DNA of 64,000 bases from Circinella minor. Taxonomy: Eukaryota > Mucoromycota > Mucoromycetes > Mucorales > Lichtheimiaceae. Each line of letters opens with the position of its first letter. The first letter of the stretch is position 1. Under the pieces are notes generated by a model, which saw nothing but the letters and a program-made list of their open reading frames with translations, was not told the DNA's origin and searched no databases. The stretch covers positions 114,819 through 178,818 of the forward strand of contig JAEPRB010000064.1 in assembly GCA_016758965.1 (NCBI GenBank), given 5' to 3'. Below are positions 37,914 to 49,202 of the stretch, piece by piece. Position numbers and translations under genes: made by a program.

Positions 37914-40900
37914 GTCTGATTAATAAGTTATTAAAAAAGAAAAGAAATATATAAAAGGAGAGCGGAAGATATATTTTTGCAATGTAAAAGCGACGGAGAT
38001 TTGGGATCACTCATCAATGCTTAAAATCGGATCAGTTTATCCATCTTCATTATTGAGGTGCCTAGCCAATCACTTATATCACATAGCTTTGCTTTTCGGT
38101 CCTAACATAGTAACGCCACAATATCCATGACGATAATATAAGTATGACTTCTGTTACTATTTTATACTAATAGAAGGAATATTTTTATCATTCATTCAAC
38201 AAAAGAATATATTACTAACACTTATATATAAAAAAAGAAATGTAAACATAAACTATATCCTTTTTCAGTCTCTCGACTTACTACGTATAACTTGAAAAAT
38301 AGCCCCCGCAGCTGGCCATTCAAATATTACAGTAGACTTTCCAGTTTATTTTATCATATCTAAGACTTTGTAATAATTGGCATTAAACTTATAATTTCTG
38401 GAAGATGATGCTTGTAATTATTATAATAGTGACGGGATTGGAGAGACTGATACTTGGTGATGATTTATATACTTGAGATATACTCCTGTTTGGCTAAATA
38501 TATTATTCCAATCTATCACTTATTGAATCTATGACATGCTTTTTCAAACGATTATTATGCAAATCTTCAAGAGCTTCGATAACGTTTTGTAACTTTGATC
38601 GAGTGCTTCCACTTAAGCATAAAAGGGTCATTTAAAGCCGTGTTCTTAAATGAATAGCTCTTTTTTTAAAAAAATATGCTGAAATATGGTGTATACTTGC
38701 TGCATACGTGATCAGATCGTGTTGGCGATTGTGATAAAAATAGTAAATGGGATTTGAGTAGTAAAAGACTCACCAAAATGAGCAATCAATGAAGACGATA
38801 GTATACTGGTTACCTAGTCACAAGTTAATTTATTAATAAGTATCCACCATTTTTTAATCATAGAAAGCTTGAAAATCAAAAGAGAAATGCGTTTCCCTTA
38901 CTCTTTGAAATTTACGAACTACATTGCTTCTGTTTTTGTTGATCACTAGAATAAGTATTACAGTCATATAAACATATTCGTTATTATTCTTCACGCTCCT
39001 AGCACAAGTCATCCACAGTGTGTTGTACCTCTAACAGTATGGGTGGAGAAGTGCGAGGTCGATATGATTCAACAATGATTGGTTCATAAAGATATTTTTT
39101 CTGTTTATTAAAATTAAAAACAGAATAATATAATAACAAAGTCTCAAGTAGACTAAGCTAGCAACAAATGCTTTTGTTAAAACGTTCATGACAGGAACGT
39201 TTGATATTACTTGTTTATTCATAGTCAGTTTTTCTGAACGGTTCCAATACGTATGATAAAGTGGAAAGAAGAGGGTCTGCGCTAATTGTTATTGCTTCGA
39301 TGTAGGAAAAATCATGTTGTCGACAAGAAAAAATCACATTGAAAACATAGCAAGTTAGAAAAACAAAATATTTTGTAACATTTTATGAATAATCTCTTCA
39401 ACGGCAATAATAATGGGATGAATTAAAATATATAGTTTATATGGTTGCATCTATTATCTAAAAGCATAATATCGTACGCATCGACATTCCTGTAATATGC
39501 TAATCAAGGAATATATCATAGGTTGTGCTAGGGAAGACAATATCAACTGAATAATTATTATTATTCAGAATGAATATAACATAAAATGCAATCCAGGCTG
39601 AACAAGTAAGATTAAATGTGACGACAATAAAATTTATGAAGAACATTTCAAAGGTACGTATTTTTTTTTTCTAGTAATGTTTTTTTTGAACTCTTTACAA
39701 TTGCATAGATCACTGAAAAAAAATAGGATTGTGATTATAGATTGGTACTTTGTAGCTCTGAAAATAACATTGATTTATAAATTTTTAAATGTCATATATC
39801 TATGCTCTGTAGACCAAACTCTGTGTTCATGTTGTGTGACAATAAATAAAACAAAAGCTTCTCACTATATACAAACGTACTAAACCAAAAATGGAGACAT
39901 AAAGTAAAGCCTTCTTTATCTTCAAATCTTGAACAAAATGAAAGTTTGTGTAATCGAGTGCTACAGTGCAATGACATCATATGTTTACTTAAACGTTAAT
40001 TGAAATAAATAAAATCAATTATAGGTGAATTTAACAAATTCGAGACTTGGTTTCTAAATAATCAAAATACTATAGTTCTCTTATTTTGACTATATAGTTT
40101 GTTTTTCCCTTTAATTATATATACGTTATCCAGCATATCAAACTCTGTCTTTTTTTCTTCATCGATTGGTTGTCTCATAAGTACCTTCAATGTTGGGACA
40201 CAGATCAGATAGTGAATATTACCGAAAATCGTCATTGATATTTTTTTGCGTTGATTGCATATTAATACGCCATGCGCTGTCTACCCTTTAAAAATAGAGC
40301 TCGTTTACAGAAATCGATATGGACAACTAAAAATGTATTGATTATATATTGTTATGGCGCAAAAAGAATTACTCATTATTGATATCCAGATAACAAAATT
40401 TCTACATGTACTCACTCGTGTTATCAACTGCCTGTTCGTTTCAACACTAAGAACATTATTATTCACATAGAGAGTGTGATAATACTTTTTTAAAATAAAA
40501 CATTTTACTTATTTTTATATCTTGAGAATTTTTTTTGTGGGCGGTGTTCTACCCAAATCTATCTTCTCGCGTCTATTTCCAAATACGCTACAAAGAAAAA
40601 AAATAAATCTCTCAAAGAAAACCACGTGTTTACGTCAGCTTTTCCGAGTGTGGACCATCACCCAAAACTTTTTTTTTTAGTAACATATTTATTTACTCCT
40701 TTTTTACATATTCAAGAGCGACACAAAAAAAACCACCTCAGGTCATACGACTTTTGCATAACATTACACATAACGCAGGAAAAATTGTAACAAACAATAA
40801 CTTAAAGCATGAATGAAGTAGAAATAAATAAGGAATTCAATTATAATGAACAAGTTTTTATACGCCTGAGTCCGATAAAGTAGAAAAAAAAATACCAGTT

Positions 40901-41733
40901 TTCTACGAATTTTATAAGGAAAAAGCTATAATTAGATTATAGATCGACGCAAAGTGGAGTAAAGAGGACTTCACATAATCCAGAATCATCCTATGTCATC
41001 GAAAAACACCGACAGTAGGGGAGTTGGGAGAATTAAAAGATAATGTATAATTCTTCCACTTCAATAAAAAACTAAGGGTCCACATATGATTGAAATCCGT
41101 TTTTTCGGATAAAAAAAATAGGAACCATTCTTTTATAATAATATTATTATCTATATTGTTTGTTTGCCTATAAAAATAATTTATTATAAACAAATTGGTA
41201 ATTTTGTAATTAATGAGGACTTACTAATAACCAACACATCATTTCGCGTGAAAAATAAATATTCCAAGATAATAATATTGATTAAAATAATTTAACCAAC
41301 CTGTTTTTTTTTTCTCGATATAATAGCTCATATTCTCATGGGGATTATATTATATTAATATTATTATCTTATCCAGTACCATCAGAATGCTTATGCAGAA
41401 TTATAATTTTAATTGGAAAAGCGCGCAAAAAAGAAAATGGACGATCCAAAAAAAAGTTTTTTTTGTATGTTTTACCTTACTAAAAAAAATCTCCGACTAA
41501 TTGCACAAAGTCAGCACTCTGGTTTTCTACATTGTCTACAACCTTTATTATCTTTTTCCTTGTGTAAGCAAAAAAAAAAAAAGTAAAACTGTGTACTTTT
41601 TTCTTTTTTAACAGACAAAAGAGTTTCTTTTCTTTTCCTTTTCTTTCCTTTTCTTTTTTTCTTCTTGATTTTTGTTTTTTATATTTTTGTTTTTATTTGT
41701 ATATTTTTTATTTAATAGTCTATATAAACATAT
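37914..41733. other. 3.8 kb AT-rich intergenic region
   Basis: No coding region is supported on either strand; all frames are short and A/T-biased. A few TACGTA sites occur (38283, 39249, 39655). The last 200 bases are pyrimidine-rich on the plus strand (long CTT/TTT tracts at 41600-41700), as is common just upstream of fungal start codons, and belong to the following gene's promoter and leader. Confidence 0.5.
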
Positions 41734-44278
41734 ATGGATAATCAACGACCTGAAGGAAGTGGGAAACGTCGAACATCTGCCCTTTCTTCTCGACCTCCAT
41801 TTGTTCACTCAAGGTCTTGTCCAAATATACCAGAACTCGTAGAAAATGATGGTGACCCAATTCATCCGTGTGATTTTAGCGATGAAAAACAACAAGGTCA
41901 AGCTAATCAAGAAAAACAAAATGATACCCCCGGTAGTGAAAGCGATACCATTGAAGACGACGATGACTTAAAGAGTGTCAATGACATCAACTGGACGGGC
42001 GTACCTTCTTCCCCGACTCGCCATAATCGCATTTCGTCCCTGAGTAGCAAAGAAAAAGATCAACAGACTAGCTCAACAACAGATGAATTATTGGAAGCAG
42101 CTCTTGATCATAAAGAAGCTCAAGATCGACATGTACGATTTCAAGATCATGTGATGGAATCTGCAGCATTGGTTGAAAGAATGTTAAATATACGTGACGG
42201 CGGTAATTCACAAGATGATCGACTATCTCGACGACTTCGTTCCAATAGTGTCATGGATGAAGCTGATCTAGAAGGTGGTGAAAAGACAATAAGCAGTCCA
42301 GGTGGATTCATGATGCCTGAATGCACTCAAAATGACACAATTGATTCTGCTGGCACCGGTTCCGGAGGTACCGGCAACATGGGTCTCGGCGCTAGTGGAA
42401 GCGTTCTTTCAAGTTTGATGAAATTGGAAGCACAACGAAGAAGAAAAGAACAAGAACAAGAATCTAAACGAGAAAAAAGAAAGGAAAAAAAGGTAAATTA
42501 CAGTCATAATTGGATCGAGATTCTTTTTAAATGTTATATTATATTAATTGATAATTGAATTATATAAAAAAAATATTAAGCAAGCCAAGAAAGCGAAAAA
42601 GCAACAGAAAAAGAAGCCGACATCTTTGTACGACTTTCCTGTGCATTCTAGCACAGACCCCACCAAGTTATCAGCTCCGCAACGACCTAAATTAATCAAG
42701 CGACCAGCCAGTTGGCTGTCAACGATGGCAGCAAGTGGACATTTGGTTCCTAGCTTAGAAAAAAGGAAATTGATGTCACCTTCTGTTTCAAGGCGTTCAT
42801 CTATTGACAGTATGTTCACCACGGCATCTCAGTTCGAACCAATTACTCTCGAGGATCGTATCCGAATTACCTTTGAAATCGCCAATATTCTACAAAAGCA
42901 AGAGTTTCTGCGTAAACTTGTCAAATCACTTATGCTTTATGGATGTCCTGCTCACCGATTGGAATATATTATGCGCCATGTATCATCAACGTTGGGTGTA
43001 GATGCTGAATATGTATATATGCCAAATGTCATGTTTATGTCTGTGTTCGATCAAGGTACACATACAACGGAAACTCATTTTATACGACAAGCTCAAACGT
43101 TTGAAATGCATAAACTTGGTGAAGTGTATCGTTTGGAAAAATTGGTTGCACACGGAGAAGTATCTGTCGATGAAGCATTGCAATTCATTGACTCAGTTGC
43201 AAATGAACCGCCATTTTATCCCCGTTGGCTTAATCCATTCATCTATGGTGTTGCAAGTTTTACTGCTTCCTTAATTTTCTTTGGTGGATATTGGTATGAC
43301 GCATGTATTTCTGCCGGTTTAGCCAGTAAGTTCTGCTTTATTTATTTTATGTAATTTTCAACAAAACGGGTTTACTCATTTTATATAAATGGCTGTCTTT
43401 ATCATTATCATTATCATTACTGTTATTATTCAATAGTGATTTTGGCTTTTTATGAAGTATTTTCTGGTCGTATTCAAAGTTTTCAACCTATTTGGGAAGT
43501 TACTGTTTGTATTATTATCGGTTTCGTTGCAAGAGCGGTAACTCAATATGGGTTTTGCTTTACTCCTATTGCATTTGCCTCCTTTGTTGTTATTTTACCT
43601 GGTTATGGAATGGCAATTGCTGTGATTGAACTTGTTTCCAGGCAACTCGTGAGCGGTGTTATCCGAATGGTGTATGCAATAATTTACTCATTCTTGCTCG
43701 GTTATGGGATCGAAATGGGTTCTCAAATCTATCAACTGATTGACCCAGATATTATCAACAAGGGAAACACAACCGAATGTACAAGAGCTCGAGATATTAC
43801 TATTTGTGACATTCAACGTATCGACCAGCGTTACTTTCTTTTGCTCGTACCCCTCTTTGCATTGGTTTATTGTATGTTTGTAAAAGCTAGACCTGTCCGC
43901 TGGCCAACTATGATCATTGTATCCGTATGTGGCTATGTTGTTAATTATTTGTTACAATGTTATGCACATGCGCCCGCACAAATTCTGCAAACTGTCCCTG
44001 CATTTACGCTGGGTTTATTGGGTAATTTATACACCAAGTTTACTGGGAAAATGTCATTTGATGCTGTCTTGCTGGGTGTATTTTATTTGGTGCCTGGAGG
44101 TCTTAGTATCAAAGCAGGATATGGGATGTTTTCTGGCGACGATACCATGGGTACTCAAGGCGCGTCATTTGCTCTTGCCATGATCGAATCTTCTATTGGT
44201 ATTACTATTGGTTTATTCGTTGCTACATTAGTTGTTTACCCGAAAGGAAGCTCTCATACACCACTTATGAATTTCTAA
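41734..44278 (+). CDS. ThrE/Prm10-type multi-pass membrane transporter
   Basis: 781 aa from three exons (41734-42492, 42581-43325, 43437-44278). The N-terminal 340 residues are hydrophilic and disordered, with Ser-rich and acidic patches and a strongly basic KKAKKQQKKKP stretch at the exon 1/2 junction. From about residue 345 begins the ThrE (DUF1212) domain: RITFEIANILQKQEFLRKLV, LMLYGCPAHRLE, and the LV..GEVSVDEALQFID block. About ten membrane helices follow in two halves (SLIFFGGYWYDA; FVVILPGYGMAIAVIEL; VPGGLSIKAGYGM). Bacterial ThrE exports threonine and serine; yeast Prm10 has unknown substrate, possibly in the vacuole. The substrate here is not deducible. Confidence 0.88.
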
Positions 44279-44998
44279 AAAAAAAAGAATGTCGCGCTTT
44301 TCAGTTTGCTTCCCTTCACACACACTCACTCACTCTCTCACTCTCTCACTCTCTCTCTTTATCTCTTTATCTTTCTCTTCATACGTTCTTTTGACTTTCA
44401 AAAAGTTTTTACTTGTATTCCCCAATGTTCTTTGTAAATATCATGTAACCGTTTAGTATATCATATCATATTAGTATATTAATTTCTTTTATTAGTACTG
44501 TCACGAAATCTATTTTCATAACTTCCTAAGTTATTTTATTTTCCACAACGAGAGAACAAATGTATCACCAGTATAATTATTGAATACATAACCAGATTAC
44601 TTAATATCTATGCGAATGCATTATATCTTTTTACTTTGATGAGAGAACAAAGGTTAGCACTTTTATTTATGGTAAGCTAAAATAACAGCGCATGAGTATA
44701 TCTATTACTCGTTTGATGTAAAAAATAACCAGTTTTCTAGTATATTTTATGCAATAACGATATATATATAATAGTGAATTTTCCAAGCGAACTGAGACGG
44801 ATACGTAGTAAATTTTCCGTTTTCCTATCCTACTGATTAACACTTTACATAGACGCACTTATCCAATTATTCATTCACCAATTATTCATTCACCGATATG
44901 CATACACAGGTCCTTTTTTATGTTCACAAATATCCAATCCCTGATTATAGTATATATTTAAAGTATGGTGCAATATATATATTATTTCTGATACAGTA
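44279..44998. other. 3' region with CACT/CTCT microsatellite
   Basis: Non-coding stretch between the ThrE-like gene and the convergent EEP gene. A pyrimidine microsatellite at about 44315-44380 runs from (CA)n through (CACT)n to (CT)n. The rest is AT-rich. Confidence 0.6.
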
Positions 44999-46157
44999 TT
45001 ACCAATCAATAACAGCTACAACAGGACGATGGTCACTAATAAGCAACCGATCATCAAACATATTAGAAAGCACACCAAACCGACGTACCGTCGTGTTTTC
45101 CGGGTGATGATGCATCATCATGATATAATCAATTTTTGTTGGCGCAACAACATCAGGTTCACCAAAACCAGTAAATGTATCAAAATTACCATATGGTCCA
45201 CTGATTGTTGATCCACGTGCATTTTGGTTGGTTACAATAGTTTCTAGCGCATACCGGGTATCCACAAATACGTTCTGTTCTTGCTCTTGTTGTTGTCGTT
45301 GACGTTGCAGGTTTTGTAAGATTTGACCAGGACGTATCACACGATGAGTAGGTAATGTCATTCCTTCCGTTGTTCGTACAGGATTTCCAGTATGCGTTGC
45401 CACCTTGAGTTGTGTCTTTTGATTTAAATCATCAATATTTTTCCATGAAGAGTTGTCTTGCTTCGCTTGACCACCAGTTAAAGTAACATATCCGCCATCT
45501 GATTCAGGGGAATTTAAATCTCCCATTAAGATCGATAGTTCGCTGTTTTGTTTTGCATGATCTAAAATGACTTGTGCAGCGCCTTTACGTGATTCAGATC
45601 CTTCATGATCAAAATGGGTGTTGTAAACAAAAAACCGAGAACCATCCGATAAACGACTAAATGTAACAACGGTTGCAATTCGAGGATGTTTCGCATCCCA
45701 TCCAACACTGCCAGGTGTACCGGGTTGTTCCGAAAGCCATAAAGTATGCCAATCTTCTACTTTAAGTATATTCTTTTTGTAAAAAACAGGAGCAAATTCA
45801 CCTTCTTTTTGTCCATTCACTCGGCCCGCACCCACCCATGCATATTCATCACAAAGCATTGCATCCAAATCCATCACTTGATGATACAATGGTTCCTATG
45901 TTTATTTTTGAATTGTAAGTGTGCAAATTTTATAGGTTGTTTTCAAGCTGAAACAAAAAAGGACAGTCAGAGAGAAAAAAAATATAAATTACTTGAAAGC
46001 CCACAATATCTGGTTCCCACATTAATACTGTGTCGCCTACTTTCCACTTACGTATAGACCATGGAAGTTCACCTTGAAATTGTTCTGGTAATTCTGGTGC
46101 TGCCGCATAAGATTCACCTCCTAAATCAAGTCTTATATTAAATGTCATGAACTTCAT
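44999..46157 (-). CDS. Endonuclease/exonuclease/phosphatase-family hydrolase
   Basis: 353 aa from two exons (46157-45993, 45895-44999). Complete EEP-fold set: MTFNIRLD at the N terminus, the metal-binding Glu in DIVGFQEP (across the junction), YNTHFDHEG, the Asp-Asn pair in LMGDLNSPES, TKIDYIMM, and the catalytic Asp-His pair in ISDHRPVVAV. The family includes DNA and RNA nucleases, sphingomyelinases and inositol phosphatases. The MTFNIRLD..SIRKWKVGD start resembles the widespread group of short stand-alone EEP hydrolases. A Gln/Arg-rich insert (about QRQRQQQEQEQ) interrupts the C-terminal half. Substrate is not predictable; no signal peptide or membrane helix. Confidence 0.85.
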
Positions 46158-46527
46158 TGTTTCATAAAATAAAAAAAAATAGAGATAGTGTAGAAAAATA
46201 AAGTGGGGGAAGAAAGAAAGAAAGAGAAAGAAAGAAAGAGGGTATACTTTGCATAATGACTGACCAAACCCTGTTCAATTCATAATTTTTGTAGTGCCGA
46301 CTATTCACCAACATTTTCCTGGTTTTTTTTTTCTTTTTACAATGCCCATGCAAACTTTACACATATACAAAAAAAGAAAGAAAGCCCGGCTCAATCGCAA
46401 CAAAACAAAAATTAAAAAACACACAAACCGCATTTGTTTTTGTTTTTTTTTTTTTGAAAATATATATATATAATAATAGGGCAGTCTAATAGATACAAGT
46501 ATTGTTTTGTTTGTTTGTTTATTTTCT
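46158..46527. other. Short intergenic region, purine-rich
   Basis: Promoter side of the EEP gene and 3' side of the small membrane-protein gene. It contains GAAA-type repeats on the plus strand (46205-46235) and A/T homopolymers; the frames seen here are low-complexity. Confidence 0.5.
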
Positions 46528-46950
46528 TTAATTAGCTTCTTCCGCTGGTACTTTCTTCTCCTCATCCTTCTTGGAACCATAAATTAATTCATATCTTTGT
46601 CGTGTGGTTTCATCAAGTAATTGTGCACGTCCTCTTCGTTCAAAGTTAACCATATATCGATCCGACTTGTAAGCTCCTCCTCCAAGAGCAAAACACATTA
46701 CAATATAAAACTAAAAAAAACAAAACATTCGTAACCCATTAGTTAATATTCAGATTTCTCTTTCCCTTCCTTTTTTTTCTTTTTTATTTACCTTGTTAAC
46801 AGTTTGTGTTCGTCTATACCATGGAAAGAAAGAATATGCGAGTGCTGATGCAAATAAACCAACACCACCCCATTGTGCTGCTCCGACAGCAAAACCTTTC
46901 ATAGCATAACTGCTTGCATTATTTTGTTCAGATTCTGTAACGAGTCTCAT
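46528..46950 (-). CDS. Small protein with two predicted membrane helices
   Basis: 113 aa from two exons (46950-46792, 46710-46528), GT..AG intron, phase 0. Two hydrophobic segments (about residues 21-42, AVGAAQWGGVGLFASALAYSFF, and 54-66, FYIVMCFALGGGA) are joined by a short basic loop (WYRRTQTVNK) and followed by a charged Lys/Glu-rich tail ending at a stop at 46528. Hairpin topology, small size and basic loop resemble small inner-mitochondrial-membrane proteins such as the HIG1 group, but I see no diagnostic motif and do not assign it. The start at 46950 (MRLVTES) is preferred over the hydrophobic upstream extension to 47061. Confidence 0.65.
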
Positions 46951-48177
46951 AGTTTGATTAATATATGTATAGGTTGCTGTATGCGTGTATAGTGGTGTAT
47001 AACCGAAAAATATAACAAATAATTCAAAGAAGAAAAAAGGTGCGAGTAAATTTTTGATCACCTCATTCTTAATTCCTTTTGATTTTTATATCTAACTCCG
47101 AAACAATCTTTCTCTTTCTTTCTCCGCTTTTTCTTTCTTTCTTTCTGCACACAAAATGTGAGTCAAAAGAGTATCCGATTGAATCCGTTTGCAATATTGA
47201 ACATCATTTATCATAATAACCATTGCTTTTAATTCAATATATTATTATTTATTTATAGACAAGGTGATAATTGTTATTAATATTATTTTTATTTTAATAG
47301 AACTTTAGATTTCACGAAAGATAAATGTTTTAGTTACTGTTAAGCGGATGTCATCTATTCAGAAGTTGTCAAAATACTACTTGTACCAAAACGGTCAAAA
47401 CAGAAGGCACAAATATGATCGCTTAGTACATCTACATAATAATAGAGGCATTATTGCTAACCTTTTATTTACAAGCTATCATTAGTAGCCGATGGTATCA
47501 TCAGATTTTTTTTAATGAATTTTTTAAATTTTCCTTATTATCACGTTCTTTATATTAAGATGAAAGTTTACATGTACCGGAAATATATTTCAGTCTATAA
47601 TTAACAGTGTGAAGTACGTAGTGTATTGTTCAATATGTTTAATGTTTTTATTTTTGGAAAAGAACAGCTCATTTTTTACAATTGTTCTTTAGGTTTGATT
47701 ACGGCCAATGACGTGATCCATGGTAGCTCCGAAGGATTCAAATAACCTTTATCCGACAGAGTGTTTCATTGCGGCATAAATTATTTCTTTGTCATTATTT
47801 CTCTTTCTTTGCTATTGGCTATAACCCCCTTTTTTTCTTTTTTTTATTGTTTCTCAAATAAAACGTTTAAACTACATGTTATATATAGAGGCTAAATTAT
47901 GATACATAGTTCAATAAATTTGTACGAAATATAGTAGTAAAAAGAAACATGTGGCAAAATAAAAAAAGATCGTATTGCGCATAATATTCATGCTTATGTT
48001 AAAGACCAAAGAAAAGAAGTTTACTACGTATTCGTTAAAAAAAATACATAAGGAAGAATTGTTATGATATCAACTTCTATCTTTTGGAGACTTGAGATTT
48101 TTGTCACATTGAAGATGTAGGAGAAGATGTTGACAGGTTTCCTCATTTTCACATAATTTGATATGGTATTAACTTAT

Positions 48178-48360
48178 TTAGTTGTCTTTTTCCTGTATTT
48201 CATGCCGCATTTCCTGCAAGTACAATAAATCTATCGCTATGCTAACACATTGTACCTCTTACGGGTCAAATGGAATCCTTGATTCTATCACATTCTTAAT
48301 TTCAGCCTTCAAATCCGCTGCTTTAATTCTGTCGTTACGTACCAGAAATATAAGTGTCAT
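48178..48360 (-). pseudogene. Decayed gene fragment with an in-frame stop
   Basis: From an ATG at 48360 the frame is protein-like (FLVRNDRIKAADLKAEI, then IESRIPFDP). It meets a TAA at 48259-48261 and continues in the same frame with equally protein-like sequence (LLYLQEMRHEIQEKDN) to a stop at 48178. An intron beginning GTAAGA at this point would not keep the frame. A single stop inside good-looking sequence suggests a pseudogene. Family not recognised. Confidence 0.35.
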
Positions 48361-48565
48361 AAAGACAAATCAATATTATTATTGTTTTTCTTGATCTCAT
48401 TCGACTGGATGTTAATCAATGGCTAGATCATAGCATGCTTCGAAACTATTTTTAGTAAAGAATTTTCCGATAAATATATATAAATTTAAATAATCACAGC
48501 TTCGAATAGCAGGGATTTATATAACTTGACAGCTATGATACGATTGTGCTCTGAATGGAGAATTT

Positions 48566-48796
48566 AGTGTCACCAGGAATGAAAATTCAAGACCGTTGCC
48601 TAGTAACTACTGTATCTCTTTGAAAACAGATCCAAAGAACCCTCAACATTTATTATCTATGATTCAATCCAAGGATGAGAAATCCTGCATATCCTTACCG
48701 CATCATGATTTCATGCTACGTAGCACTTATTGTGTAGTGACTTATCAAGTAACTATCGCTGACAATAATTACGCTTTCTCCCTGCCTCTGATGTAG
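48566..48796 (+). pseudogene. Possible exon or remnant of an unknown protein
   Basis: An open stretch without its own ATG has balanced amino-acid use (GEFSVTRNENSRPLPSNYC; later STYCVVTYQVTIADNNYAF). The alternating hydrophobic pattern suggests beta strands, faintly like an arrestin N-domain, but this is only an impression. It could be an exon of an unassembled gene or a relic. Confidence 0.25.
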
Positions 48797-49202
48797 TTTT
48801 TTTTTTCAACACCAATTTTACTGATAGATCAATTTCTCAATAAGATAATGACTTGATAAAAAGAATCCCACCATTTCACTTATACGGTGCTACTATGACA
48901 AATTCAAGTAGAGTATAATATGTAATCATGTCGAACATTCTCTTTAGCACAGTTAAAGCGAGTGTGTGCAATTCAACGTTGCACAACAACTGAGAAAAAT
49001 TATCTTCGTGGTGGATGGCATTTAAACTAGTACATTAAACTTGCCCTTATTTGAATAATAATAATAAAATGATAAAAGAAGGAGATCACATATTTATTAT
49101 TACTCTTTTTATCAAAAACCAACCTTTTTATTATTATTATTATTTTCGCAAATGGAATGTGTCTATTTTAAAAAAGGAAGATACTGTTGTCATTATTATT
49201 AT

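Larger units (their letters stand above)
46951..49202. other. 2.3 kb mostly non-coding region with gene remnants
   Basis: AT-rich sequence. Two stretches look like decayed coding sequence and are listed separately (48178-48360 minus, 48566-48796 plus). Several TACGTA sites occur (47617, 48027, 48337, 48718). No intact gene is seen. Confidence 0.5.

Noticed and set aside
48259..48261. Intron beginning GTAAGA that would remove the internal stop of the minus-strand relic
   Set aside because: Splicing to the next AG changes the frame, while the unspliced frame continues sensibly past the stop.
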